Made by a program: the position numbers and the translations under genes. DNA of 64,000 nucleotides, from NCBI GenBank assembly GCA_043759735.1, contig JAYUQC010000104.1, positions 14,285 through 78,284 of the forward strand. The letters run 5' to 3'. The notes beneath the pieces were generated by a model. The model ran no database searches and was not told the origin of the DNA. It was given only the letters and a program-made list of their open reading frames with translations. The DNA comes from CAISIP01 sp043759735 (lineage in GTDB: Bacteria > Pseudomonadota > Gammaproteobacteria > Burkholderiales > Burkholderiaceae_C). This document shows, piece by piece, positions 17,868 through 28,110 of the stretch; position 1 is the first letter of the stretch, and each line of letters opens with the position of its first letter.

Positions 17868-18599
17868 ATGACAACGACCCATTTCGGCTTTGAATCCGTC
17901 CAGGAGACGGAAAAAGCGCGTCGTGTGCGTGGTGTCTTTGATTCGGTGGCTCCGCGCTATGACCTGATGAACGACCTGATGTCGGCGGGCCTGCATCGGG
18001 CCTGGAAGGCGTACACCGTCATGGTCGCCAATGTGCAGCCCGGCGACAAGGTGCTGGACATTGCCGGCGGAACGGGTGACCTGGCCAAGGCGTTTGCACA
18101 GCGCGCGGGCAGCAACGGACAGGTCATCCTGTCGGACATCAACGAGGCCATGTTGCGGACCGGGCGCGACCGGCTGTTCGATGCCGGTAGCGCATTGGCA
18201 TGCACGGTGTGCGACGCCGAGAAATTGCCGTTTGGCGATGCCGGCTTCGACCTCGTCAGCGTCGCGTTCGGCCTGCGCAACATGACCCACAAGGATGTTG
18301 CGCTCAAGGAAATGCAACGCATTCTCAAACCGGGCGGGAAATTGCTGGTGCTGGAGTTCTCCCATGTTGCCAAGCCGCTGCAAAAGGCCTACGACTGGTA
18401 TTCGTTCAAAGTGTTGCCCCGGCTGGGCCAATGGGTGGCCGGCGATGCAGTCAGTTACCGTTATCTGGCGGAGTCGATTCGCATGCATCCGGGCCAGGAC
18501 GAACTCAAGAAGCTGATGCACAGTTGCGGCTTTGGCCACGTGGACTACCACAACCTGACCGGCGGCCTGGTGGCGCTGCATGTCGGGATCAAATGCTGA
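17868..18599 (+). CDS. ubiE: Ubiquinone/menaquinone C-methyltransferase UbiE
   Basis: 243-residue SAM-dependent methyltransferase for the C-methylation step of ubiquinone (and demethylmenaquinone) synthesis. The start MTTTHFGFESV at 17868 gives family length. Motifs are VFDSVAPRYDLMNDLMS, SAM motif VLDIAGGTGDLA and the UbiE signature segment VAFGLRNMTHKD, then RILKPGGKLLVLEFS. It heads a run with ubiJ and ubiB, so the whole block serves aerobic ubiquinone synthesis. Confidence 0.96.
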   Translation: MTTTHFGFESVQETEKARRVRGVFDSVAPRYDLMNDLMSAGLHRAWKAYTVMVANVQPGDKVLDIAGGTGDLAKAFAQRAGSNGQVILSDINEAMLRTGRDRLFDAGSALACTVCDAEKLPFGDAGFDLVSVAFGLRNMTHKDVALKEMQRILKPGGKLLVLEFSHVAKPLQKAYDWYSFKVLPRLGQWVAGDAVSYRYLAESIRMHPGQDELKKLMHSCGFGHVDYHNLTGGLVALHVGIKC

Positions 18600-18666
18600 T
18601 GCCGGTGGGATGGAAATGCGGGATACGGCGATCAATGGTGTTCTGGTTTGATCTTTCGGAGGCAAT

Positions 18667-19629
18667 ATGAAATTGTGGACTCTTGTTCTTGGCGTCGCGC
18701 TGCTGTTCGCCGGGGTTGATGCCGATGCGCGCCGACTGGGCGGCGGGGGCTCGATTGGCAAGCAGTCCGGCAATGTGACAAACCGCCAGGCGCCGGCTCA
18801 GAATGCGACCAATTCGACGGCCAAGCCGGCGACGGCAGGCGCCGCGGCGGCAACCAAGCGGCCCTGGGGCGCCATGCTCGGCGGCCTGGCTGCCGGCCTG
18901 GGTCTGGCATGGCTGGCGAACTCGCTGGGTTTTGGCGAGGCCTTTGGGCAGGTCCTGATGCTGATCCTGTTCGCGGTCGCGGCGATGGCCGTCATCGGCT
19001 GGATCATGCGCAGCCGAAAGCTGGCGCAGAACGGTCAGGCAGCCGGTCGGTTTGCATTCCAGGGCGCTGCGGGCGGCGCTCCGGTGCAGGAGCCGCGGCC
19101 GTATCGGCCTGAGAACGTAGGCAATGATGCGTCGGCCCGTCCCTGGGAGCGCAGCAGTGCGATGCCGTTCGAGCCGGTGGCCCACGGCCAGAACGGGGGC
19201 TCGATCATCGGTTCCGCACTCGCAGGCTCCCAGTCCTGGGGCGTGCCCGCCGGCTTCGACGTGCAGGGCTTCCTGAGTGCGGCCAAAGCCAATTTCGTTA
19301 CGTTGCAGGCGGCTTGGGATAAATCCGATATCGCGTCGCTGCGCGCCATGATGACCGACGAAATGCTCGGCGAAATCCGGACCCAGCTGGCGGAGCGCGA
19401 GGCCCATACCGGTGGACCCGTCAACCACACCGACGTGGTGATGATCGATGCCAAGCTGCTGGGTATCGAGGACATCGGCTCTGACTACATGGCCAGCGTC
19501 GAGTTCTCTGGCATGATCCGGGAAGATGCATCGGCCGGACCGAGCCCGTTCCGCGAGGTCTGGAACATGACCAAACCCAAGTCCGGCAACAGTGGCTGGC
19601 TGGTCGCTGGCGTACAGGCTCTGCAGTAA
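18667..19629 (+). CDS. Tim44-like domain protein
   Basis: 320-residue predicted membrane protein. The N-terminus is a signal or anchor (MKLWTLVLGVALLFAGVDADA), then a low-complexity Gly/Asn/Ala stretch (to about 60) and two hydrophobic segments (about 58-80 and 92-115). A C-terminal Tim44/NTF2-like domain runs from about 195 to the end (VQGFLSAAKANFVTLQAAWD onward). Bacterial Tim44-like proteins are proposed to bind membrane lipid, but no reaction is known. A Shine-Dalgarno GGAGG lies 4 bases before the ATG. Its place between ubiE and ubiJ/ubiB is common in Burkholderiales and hints at a scaffold role near the ubiquinone machinery; that is inference. Confidence 0.82.
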   Translation: MKLWTLVLGVALLFAGVDADARRLGGGGSIGKQSGNVTNRQAPAQNATNSTAKPATAGAAAATKRPWGAMLGGLAAGLGLAWLANSLGFGEAFGQVLMLILFAVAAMAVIGWIMRSRKLAQNGQAAGRFAFQGAAGGAPVQEPRPYRPENVGNDASARPWERSSAMPFEPVAHGQNGGSIIGSALAGSQSWGVPAGFDVQGFLSAAKANFVTLQAAWDKSDIASLRAMMTDEMLGEIRTQLAEREAHTGGPVNHTDVVMIDAKLLGIEDIGSDYMASVEFSGMIREDASAGPSPFREVWNMTKPKSGNSGWLVAGVQALQ

Positions 19630-19677
19630 GCCTTGCTCGCCCCGGTAGCGGGGTGAATGCGGGAATAATCGGGGACT

Positions 19678-20229
19678 ATGGCAACAAAGTCCCCTTTTCA
19701 ATTGTTCGAGAGTCTGGCGCAATCCGTTGTGGCCCGTTTTCCGCCGCCGGCCTGGGCGGTGGACGACATGCAGCGGCGCATCGTGCTGCTGCTCAACCAT
19801 GTGCTGCTGCAAGAGAGCGCCGCCACCGGTCGACTGGCGCGGCAAAAAGGCAATGTGGTGCTGGTGCAATGGCGAACATTCTTTATCCGGCTGCTGATCA
19901 CACCTGCGGGCCTGCTGGACCTGGCATCGCCCGAGGCCCGGCCCGATCTGAGCTTGACGGCCACGGATGAGTCTGCTGCCGATATTGCCCAGTTGCTGTT
20001 GCGCGGTGATAAACCGGCCATCCGGATCGAAGGTGACGTGCAACTGGCTGCCGACATCAACTGGCTCGTGGATCATGTGCGCTGGGATATCGAGGACGAC
20101 CTCGCGCGCATCGTTGGCGACGCGCCGGCCCATGCCATGGGTCAGGCGGCCCGGCGAATGGTGCAGGTTTTGCGCCAGTTTGCAGGCAACGCCCCGGCGT
20201 CCGCCCAGCCGGGCGGTGCCAAGCCATGA
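19678..20229 (+). CDS. ubiJ: SCP2-domain ubiquinone biosynthesis accessory factor
   Basis: 183-residue protein with an N-terminal SCP2-like lipid-binding domain and an acidic/amphipathic C-terminal helix region, as in UbiJ. UbiJ with UbiK helps assemble the soluble Ubi complex that handles hydrophobic intermediates. Sequence identity to enteric UbiJ is not obvious by eye, but fold features and the position just upstream of ubiB (4-base ATGA overlap) agree with the family. No signal peptide. Confidence 0.85.
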   Translation: MATKSPFQLFESLAQSVVARFPPPAWAVDDMQRRIVLLLNHVLLQESAATGRLARQKGNVVLVQWRTFFIRLLITPAGLLDLASPEARPDLSLTATDESAADIAQLLLRGDKPAIRIEGDVQLAADINWLVDHVRWDIEDDLARIVGDAPAHAMGQAARRMVQVLRQFAGNAPASAQPGGAKP

Positions 20230-21791
20230 CGCGCCTGTTGCGCGGAACTTTCATTATCTGGGTGGTACTGCGGTATGGTCTCGATGAACTGGTGCTCACC
20301 AGTTTCCAGAAGCCCTGGCTGCGGGTGGTGGCGCGAATCCTGTCGGTTGGGCGACGCCTGGACGCGCCGCGGGGGGTGCGGCTTCGCGAGGCGCTGGAGC
20401 GGCTAGGCCCGATTTTTGTCAAGTTTGGACAGGTGCTGTCAACTCGCCGCGACCTGCTTCCGCTCGATGTGGCCGATGAACTGGCACGGCTGCAGGACCA
20501 GGTTCCTCCGTTTGACTCCGACATTGCGATCCGCTCCATCGAACGGGCGTTCCGCAAGCCGCTACGCGACATCTTTGCGTCGTTCGAACGTGAGCCGGTG
20601 GCCAGCGCATCGATCGCACAAGTGCACTTCGCGGTCCTGATCGACAAGTACGGCAAACAGCACGACGTGGCGGTCAAGGTGTTGCGGCCCGGCATGCTGC
20701 CGGCGATCGAAAAGGACCTCAGCCTGATGCGCACCATGGCCTCGTGGGTTGGGGGGTTGTCCAGCGATGGCAGGCGGCTCAAGCCGCGCGAGGTGGTGGC
20801 CGAGTTCGACAAATACCTGCACGACGAACTGGACCTGGTGCGCGAGGCGGCCTGCGCAGCGCAGTTGCGGCGCAACATGGCGGGGCTGGACCTGGTGCTG
20901 ATCCCGGAAATGCACTGGGACTACTGCAGTCCCGACGTCATCGTGATGGAGCGCATGCGTGGCATCCCGATCAGCCAGGTGGACCGGCTACGCGCCGCCG
21001 GCGTGGACATCCCCAAGCTCGCGCGCGACGGTGTCACCTTGTTTTTTACCCAGGTGTTTCGCGACGGGTTCTTTCACGCCGACATGCACCCGGGCAACAT
21101 CCAGGTGAGTGTCGAACCGGCAACCTTCGGGCGCTACATCTCGCTCGATTTCGGTATCGTTGGCACGCTGACCGAATTTGACAAGGAATACCTGGCGCAG
21201 AATTTCACCGCGTTTTTTCGGCGCGATTACAAGCGGGTCGCCGAGCTGCATATTGAATCGGGCTGGGTGCCCGCGAGTACCCGGGTCGACGAACTCGAGG
21301 CGGCCGTGCGCACGGTATGCGAGCCCTATTTCGACCGCCCGCTAAAGGAAATATCGCTGGGTATGGTGCTGATGCGCCTGTTCCAGACCTCGCGCCGCTT
21401 CCATGTCGAAATTCAGCCGCAACTGGTGCTGCTGCAAAAGACCCTGCTCAATATCGAGGGGTTGGGGCGCGACCTCGATCCGGAGCTCGATCTGTGGCAC
21501 AGCGCCAAGCCCTTCCTTGAAAAATGGATGATCGAGCAGGTTGGCCCGCAAAAACTGCTGGAGCAGCTCAAGGAGGAGGCTCCGCGCTACGCCAAGTTGC
21601 TGCCGGGATTGCCGCGACTGCTAGACACCTTCCTGCGCCAGCAGCCTGGTGACCTGCGGCGTGATGTGCGGGAACTGCTGGCCGAGCAAAAGCGCACCAA
21701 CCGGCTGTTGCAGGGCCTTGTCTATGGTGGCATCGGTTTTGCCTTGGGCCTGCTGGCGATGCAGCTCATTGTGCGGGTCCGGCTGTTCTAG
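20226..21791 (+). CDS. ubiB: Ubiquinone biosynthesis kinase-like protein UbiB
   Basis: 521-residue member of the ABC1/ADCK (UbiB) atypical kinase family, needed for ubiquinone synthesis as an ATPase or lipid-extraction factor. It shows the KxGQ-type motif FVKFGQVLSTRRDLLP, the alanine-rich loop replaced by ASASIAQVH, and the catalytic/metal segment FFHADMHPGNI with LDFGIVG. Two hydrophobic segments at the C-terminus (GGIGFALGLLAMQLIV) anchor it in the inner membrane. The start overlaps the ubiJ stop. Confidence 0.95.
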   Translation: MTRLLRGTFIIWVVLRYGLDELVLTSFQKPWLRVVARILSVGRRLDAPRGVRLREALERLGPIFVKFGQVLSTRRDLLPLDVADELARLQDQVPPFDSDIAIRSIERAFRKPLRDIFASFEREPVASASIAQVHFAVLIDKYGKQHDVAVKVLRPGMLPAIEKDLSLMRTMASWVGGLSSDGRRLKPREVVAEFDKYLHDELDLVREAACAAQLRRNMAGLDLVLIPEMHWDYCSPDVIVMERMRGIPISQVDRLRAAGVDIPKLARDGVTLFFTQVFRDGFFHADMHPGNIQVSVEPATFGRYISLDFGIVGTLTEFDKEYLAQNFTAFFRRDYKRVAELHIESGWVPASTRVDELEAAVRTVCEPYFDRPLKEISLGMVLMRLFQTSRRFHVEIQPQLVLLQKTLLNIEGLGRDLDPELDLWHSAKPFLEKWMIEQVGPQKLLEQLKEEAPRYAKLLPGLPRLLDTFLRQQPGDLRRDVRELLAEQKRTNRLLQGLVYGGIGFALGLLAMQLIVRVRLF

Positions 21792-21807
21792 CGTCAGTTG
21801 CGTGGGT

Positions 21808-21855
21808 GGCGCGCAGGTGCGCGCCCTATAATTGAAGGCTTTGCGGTCCTTCAAT
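21808..21855 (+). other. Two adjacent hairpins between ubiB and the fmdB-like gene
   Basis: First hairpin GGCGCGC-AGGT-GCGCGCC (21808-21825); second ATTGAAGG (21831-21838) paired with CCTTCAAT (21848-21855). A TATAAT string at 21827-21832 lies between them but has no suitable -35 partner. The tandem hairpins end 16 bases before the next ATG and could attenuate or separate the ubi genes from the fmdB-like gene. Confidence 0.4.
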
Positions 21856-21871
21856 CCAGAGCTCCAACAGC

Positions 21872-22249
21872 ATGCCCATCTACGCGTACAAATGTGATTC
21901 TTGCGGGTTCGCCAAGGATGTGTTGCAACGAATGTCCGACTCGGCACTGACCCAATGCCCCTCGTGCAGTGCGCAGACGTATCGCAAGCAGCTGACCGCA
22001 GCCGGCTTCCAACTCAAGGGTTCGGGCTGGTACGCTACGGACTTCAAAGGCGGCAACAACAACGCTGCGCCAGCCAAGTCCGGTGAGACGGCGGGTGAAT
22101 CGGCCGGCGGCAAGGCGGACTCCGGCGCCCAGGCTGCGCCTGCCGCCAAGACCGAAACCAAGCCCGTGTCCAAATCGGACTCCAAGTCGGCCGAGACGCC
22201 GGCGGCCAAGAAAAATGAATCCACCCCGGCAGCTGGCTCGGGCAGCTGA
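21872..22249 (+). CDS. FmdB-family zinc-ribbon protein
   Basis: 125-residue protein starting with an FmdB/CxxC-type zinc ribbon: YKCDSCGFAKD and QCPSCSAQTYRK give two CxxC pairs in the first 45 residues, then FQLKGSGWYATDF. The remaining 70 residues are low-complexity Ala/Lys/Ser, probably disordered. FmdB-type ribbons are thought to be regulatory or RNA-linked, but no function is established. The gene regularly precedes a DUF502 gene and aspS in Burkholderiales, as here. Confidence 0.85.
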   Translation: MPIYAYKCDSCGFAKDVLQRMSDSALTQCPSCSAQTYRKQLTAAGFQLKGSGWYATDFKGGNNNAAPAKSGETAGESAGGKADSGAQAAPAAKTETKPVSKSDSKSAETPAAKKNESTPAAGSGS

Positions 22250-22272
22250 TCGACGTACCGCGCTGGTTCCCG

Positions 22273-22926
22273 ATGCCCTTGCGAAAATACCTCATCACCG
22301 GACTGCTGGTCTGGTTGCCATTGGCCATCACCGTGTGGGTGATGCTGTGGCTTGTCGGAATACTGGACGGCATATTTGGCGGGTTCCTGTCCGGCCTGGA
22401 GGCATTCCTGCCGGGTGATGGACAACACAAGGTCATCGACCAGTTGCGCGCGATACCCGGGTTGGGTGTGATCCTGGTGTTCGTCACCTTGCTGGTCACC
22501 GGCGCGCTGGTATCCAACGTTGCCGGGCGCTGGTGGGTGCGGCAGTGGGACCGGCTGTTCGCCAATATTCCGTTCATCAAGTCGATCTACAACAGCGTCA
22601 AGAAGATCTCCCACACCTTGTTCTCCAATGACGGCAAGGCGTTTCGCACGGCGATGCTGATCCAGTATCCGCGCGCGGGCGTGTGGACCATCGCATTCCA
22701 GACCGGTGTGCCACAGGGCGAAACCGCGCAGCACCTGGGGCCGGATTTTGTCAGCGTCTATGTGCCGACCACGCCTAATCCGACCAGCGGGTTCTTTTTG
22801 ATGCTGCCGCGCGCGGATGTAATCGAACTGAACATGAGTGTGGACGAAGCCCTCACCTACGTGATCTCCATGGGCTCGGTGGCGCCCCGGATCATCCCCG
22901 GGCAGACCAAAGTCCTGACCCCATAG
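22273..22926 (+). CDS. DUF502 membrane protein
   Basis: 217-residue integral membrane protein of the DUF502 family, function unknown. Two membrane segments are clear (about 5-30 and 60-82), joined by a loop with GLEAFLPGDG. A conserved soluble part follows, with IPFIKSIYNSVKKI, FQTG and the family-typical VFVPTTPNPTSGFF-like segment (SVYVPTTPNPTSGFFLMLP). It starts 23 bases after the fmdB-like gene and precedes aspS, so cotranscription is likely. Confidence 0.88.
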   Translation: MPLRKYLITGLLVWLPLAITVWVMLWLVGILDGIFGGFLSGLEAFLPGDGQHKVIDQLRAIPGLGVILVFVTLLVTGALVSNVAGRWWVRQWDRLFANIPFIKSIYNSVKKISHTLFSNDGKAFRTAMLIQYPRAGVWTIAFQTGVPQGETAQHLGPDFVSVYVPTTPNPTSGFFLMLPRADVIELNMSVDEALTYVISMGSVAPRIIPGQTKVLTP

Positions 22927-22972
22927 CCGCGCCGGCGTTTGGCCGGCCAACGAAAGCTCCAAGAAAATGACC

Positions 22973-24793
<1,821 letters not shown>

Positions 24794-24811
24794 TGGTTTA
24801 GGACCCGGACC

Positions 24812-25333
24812 ATGTTGCAGAATGCGGCAGATGCCAGCCAGGCGACTGCCCCCATGCCCACGGCGTACAAGATTCCGCGGTCCGTGCTGGTGGTGATCCA
24901 CACCCCGGCTCTCGACGTGCTGTTGATCCAGCGTGCGGATGTCGCTGACTTCTGGCAATCGGTGACCGGCAGCAAGGACCGGCTGGGTGAGCGTTTTCGA
25001 ACCACTGCGGCGCGTGAGGTTTTCGAGGAAACCGGTATCGATTGCCGCGCTGGCACTGCACTGGCGCATGCACTGGTCGATTGGCGTCTGCAGAACGTGT
25101 ACGAGATCTACCCCCGCTGGCGCCACCGGTACGCACCAGGCGTTACGCGCAATACCGAACATCTGTTTGGCCTTACGGTAGCGCAGCCAACACCCGTGCG
25201 ACTCGATTCCCGGGAACATCGGGCCTGGCGATGGTTGCCGTGGCGCGAAGCCGCCCAGGCCTGTTTTTCACCTTCCAATGCGCAAGCCATCCTGATGTTG
25301 CCGCGGTGGGCCGACGCGAGAGCCGTGCAATGA
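24812..25333 (+). CDS. nudB: Dihydroneopterin triphosphate diphosphatase (Nudix)
   Basis: 173-residue Nudix hydrolase, probably NudB, removing pyrophosphate from dihydroneopterin triphosphate in folate synthesis. The Nudix box is GSKDRLGERFRTTAAREVFE with ETGI following. The segment YKIPRSVLVVIHTPALDVLL and a C-terminal WLPWREA agree with the subgroup. folE, whose product is its substrate, lies 2 kb downstream on the same strand, supporting the call. The start could be the ATG at 24854; an AGGA 8 bases upstream favours 24812. The stop overlaps the next gene by ATGA. Confidence 0.85.
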   Translation: MLQNAADASQATAPMPTAYKIPRSVLVVIHTPALDVLLIQRADVADFWQSVTGSKDRLGERFRTTAAREVFEETGIDCRAGTALAHALVDWRLQNVYEIYPRWRHRYAPGVTRNTEHLFGLTVAQPTPVRLDSREHRAWRWLPWREAAQACFSPSNAQAILMLPRWADARAVQ

Positions 25334-26076
25334 ATGTGGTGCGGATTGCAACCTACAACATCCACAAGGGCGTGCAGGGGATGGGGCCGCGGCGCCGGTT
25401 GGAGATCCACAACCTGGGGCATGCGGTGGAGCAGCTCGATGCCGACATCGTCTGCCTGCAAGAGGTGCGCAAGCTGCATCGCGCCGAAGCACGCTTCTTT
25501 GCGCATTGGCCGGAGATGCCGCAGGCCGAGTTCCTGGCGCCGCAGGGATATGAAGCGGTGTACCGAACGAACGCCACCACCCGACATGGCGAACATGGCA
25601 ACGCCATGCTGTCGCGCTGGCCGGTGCAGGCGCATCAGCACGAGGATATGTCGGACCACCGTTTCGAGCAACGTGGCCTGCTGCATTCCGAGGTGCATCT
25701 GCACGGGCAATCCGTGCATGTCGTCGTGGTGCACCTGGGTCTGATCCGGGCCAGCCGGGTCCGCCAGATCGCGCAGTTGCAGCGCTTCGTGGCACGCGAG
25801 GTTCCGTCCCAGGCGCCACTGATCGTTGCGGGTGACTTCAACGATTGGGGCAAGACGGTCCAGCGCGAGATGGCGGCAGTGGGGCTCAGGGGTTTTGACG
25901 GACCGGTCCAGCCCACTTTTCCGTCGCGATTGCCGCTGGCGCAACTGGACCAGGTCTTTGCGCGGGGTATGGTGCCGCTGGGCCTGCAAGTGCCGCGCGG
26001 GCGCATCTGGTGGCGCATGTCGGACCACCTGCCGCTGGTCGCCGAATTCCAGCTGCCGGACGGACCCGGTGCCTGA
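25330..26076 (+). CDS. Endonuclease/exonuclease/phosphatase family protein, YbhP-like
   Basis: 248-residue EEP-fold phosphodiesterase. The catalytic signatures are TYNIHKG (start), ADIVCLQEV, VVVHLGL, GDFNDW and the final SDHLPL. No signal peptide. The ATG at 25330 overlaps the nudB stop (ATGA); the frame extends upstream but without homology. It is followed by a cardiolipin synthase gene, the same pairing as ybhP-ybhO(clsB) in E. coli, so a role in phospholipid or phosphodiester metabolism is plausible. The substrate is unknown. Confidence 0.87.
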   Translation: MNVVRIATYNIHKGVQGMGPRRRLEIHNLGHAVEQLDADIVCLQEVRKLHRAEARFFAHWPEMPQAEFLAPQGYEAVYRTNATTRHGEHGNAMLSRWPVQAHQHEDMSDHRFEQRGLLHSEVHLHGQSVHVVVVHLGLIRASRVRQIAQLQRFVAREVPSQAPLIVAGDFNDWGKTVQREMAAVGLRGFDGPVQPTFPSRLPLAQLDQVFARGMVPLGLQVPRGRIWWRMSDHLPLVAEFQLPDGPGA

Positions 26077-27325
26077 CCCCCAGCAATTGCCGCCGCGCCT
26101 GCACCACCAGATTACGCTGTTGCAGGGGGGCGGTGAGCTGTTTCCGGAGTTGATCAGGGCAATCGATGGCGCACAGCTGGAAGTGCGCATGGAAACCTAC
26201 ATTTTCCATTTCGATGACTCGGGAGCGCGCGTGGCGGCTGCGCTGGAGCGCGCCGCCGCGCGCGGCGTGCAGGTCTACCTGACGATGGACGGCGTCGGCA
26301 CGCCGCAGCTGCCATCGCCGTGGCAGCAACGCTTTGCCACCAGCGGCGTCGCATGGCGCATTTTCATGCCGCTCGGGCGTCTGGGTGTATTTATTCCCAG
26401 CCACTGGCGTCGCATGCATCGCAAGCTGTGCGTTGTCGATGCCGAACTTGCCTATTGCGGTGGCATCAACATTCTCGATGACATGGTCGACCCCGGGGCC
26501 GGCAGCTTGTCCGAGCCGCGGCTTGACTTTGCAGTGCGTGTCGCCGGCCCGCTGGTGCAAGTGGCGCATGAGGCGATGACCCGCTTCTGGTGGCGGATGA
26601 CGGTCGCCTCCGAGGTACGCGATCGCGAGTTTCCTGCCGCTTGGCGTGTGCTGCAGGAGCGGCTGCGCCTGGCGATGGCCGAGCGCTTGACAACCAGGGA
26701 GCGAGCGCTGGATGAGCCCGGGTCGCGGTTTGGCTTGCACTCGGGCAGCGGTGCCCGGGCAGAGCTGGTGCTGCGCGACAACCTGCGCCATCGGCGCCGG
26801 ATCGAGGGCGCCTATCTCAAGGCGATCGGCACGGCGCGGCGCGAGATCATCATTGCCAATGCCTATTTCCTGCCCGGTGCGCGATTGCGCAAGGCGCTGA
26901 TCCTGGCCGCGCGTCGCGGCGTGCGGGTGCGCCTGCTGTTGCAAGGTCGCTACGAATACTTCCTGCCATACCATGCCGTGCGCCCGATCTATGGCGCTTT
27001 GCTGGAAGCTGGCGTCGAGATCCACGAATACGCGGCCAGTTTCCTGCATGCCAAGGTGGCCGTCGTCGATGCGCGTTGGGCGACCGTTGGCTCGTCGAAC
27101 CTGGACCCGCTCAGCCTGTTGCTGGCGCGTGAGGCCAATATTGTCGTGCGGGATGCCGGATTTGCCGGCCTGCTGCGCGAGCGCCTGGAGCATGCGATGG
27201 GACATGGCGGACAGCGTGTGGACGCGGCCGCCTTCACCGACCGTCCCTGGCGCCAGCGTGTGCTGGAAGCGCTGGCGCTGGGAATGATGCGGGCCGGACT
27301 GTTCCTGATTGGCCGTCGCTATTGA
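26069..27325 (+). CDS. clsB: Cardiolipin synthase B
   Basis: 418-residue phospholipase D superfamily enzyme making cardiolipin or related phospholipids. Two HKD motifs are complete: MHRKLCVVDAELAYCGG and LHAKVAVVDARWATVGSSN. There are no N-terminal membrane segments, which fits ClsB rather than ClsA. I place the start at GTG 26069, overlapping the end of the upstream phosphodiesterase gene by 8 bases and giving MPDPQQLPPR; the upstream extension of the frame lies inside the other gene. The pair mirrors E. coli ybhP-clsB. Confidence 0.92.
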   Translation: MPDPQQLPPRLHHQITLLQGGGELFPELIRAIDGAQLEVRMETYIFHFDDSGARVAAALERAAARGVQVYLTMDGVGTPQLPSPWQQRFATSGVAWRIFMPLGRLGVFIPSHWRRMHRKLCVVDAELAYCGGINILDDMVDPGAGSLSEPRLDFAVRVAGPLVQVAHEAMTRFWWRMTVASEVRDREFPAAWRVLQERLRLAMAERLTTRERALDEPGSRFGLHSGSGARAELVLRDNLRHRRRIEGAYLKAIGTARREIIIANAYFLPGARLRKALILAARRGVRVRLLLQGRYEYFLPYHAVRPIYGALLEAGVEIHEYAASFLHAKVAVVDARWATVGSSNLDPLSLLLAREANIVVRDAGFAGLLRERLEHAMGHGGQRVDAAAFTDRPWRQRVLEALALGMMRAGLFLIGRRY

Positions 27326-27380
27326 ATGCCGGTCAATTCCCGCAATACCCCCGCGGATCGTTCGCTGGTAGGATGCGACG

Positions 27381-28106
27381 ATGTTGATGCAGTCCACCAC
27401 TCCCATGATCGCTACCGATTCGGATGAAGGCACACCGGTGTCGGTGAAGATCCGCCAGCGGCTGTCGGCCGCGCGCAAGCGTTTCCACGCCAATGACAAT
27501 ATTGCCGAGTACATCGAGCCCGGCGAGCTGGAAAGCTTGCTCGATGAAGTCGAAGACAAGATGAAGTCGGTACTCTCGAGCATGGTCATCGATACCGAAA
27601 ACGACCACAACACGGACGACACCGCCCGCCGCGTGGCCAAGATGTATCTGAACGAGGTGTTTCGCGGGCGCTACGTGAGAGCGCCTGTCATCACCGAGTT
27701 TCCGAACGCCGAGCACCTCAACGAACTGATGATTGTGGGCCCGATCACGGTGCGTAGTGCCTGCAGCCACCATTTCTGCCCGGTGATCGGCAAGATCTGG
27801 ATTGGCGTCATGCCCAACGAGCACACCAACGTGATCGGATTGTCCAAATATGCCCGGCTCGCCGAATGGGTCATGGGCCGTCCGCAGATCCAGGAGGAGG
27901 CCGTGGTGCAGTTGGCCGACCTGATCCAGCTCAAGACCCAGCCCGACGGGTTGGCCATCGTGATGGAAGCCAGCCACTATTGCATGGCCTGGCGCGGCGT
28001 CAAGGACATGGACAGCAAGATGATCAATTCAGTCATGCGCGGTGTTTTCCTCAAAGATTCCAACCTGCGACGTGAATTCCTGTCGCTGATCCCCGGAAAG
28101 GGCTGA
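27381..28106 (+). CDS. folE: GTP cyclohydrolase I
   Basis: 241-residue GTP cyclohydrolase I making 7,8-dihydroneopterin triphosphate, the first step of folate/pterin synthesis. Zinc ligands C128, H131 and C201 sit in CSHHFCPV and EASHYCMAWRGV. VIGLSKYARLAEW and the Q-rich GRPQIQEE segment are present. It is more divergent than E. coli FolE (acidic ENDHNTDDTARRVAKMY replaces the usual ETP.R motif), and its N-terminus is extended. nudB lies in the same direction upstream, and a BLUF gene follows after 4 bases. Confidence 0.9.
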   Translation: MLMQSTTPMIATDSDEGTPVSVKIRQRLSAARKRFHANDNIAEYIEPGELESLLDEVEDKMKSVLSSMVIDTENDHNTDDTARRVAKMYLNEVFRGRYVRAPVITEFPNAEHLNELMIVGPITVRSACSHHFCPVIGKIWIGVMPNEHTNVIGLSKYARLAEWVMGRPQIQEEAVVQLADLIQLKTQPDGLAIVMEASHYCMAWRGVKDMDSKMINSVMRGVFLKDSNLRREFLSLIPGKG

Positions 28107-28110
28107 CACC

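Noticed and set aside
21827..21832. TATAAT string before the fmdB-like gene as a promoter
   Set aside because: No -35 hexamer at 16-18 bases and the string lies between two hairpins.
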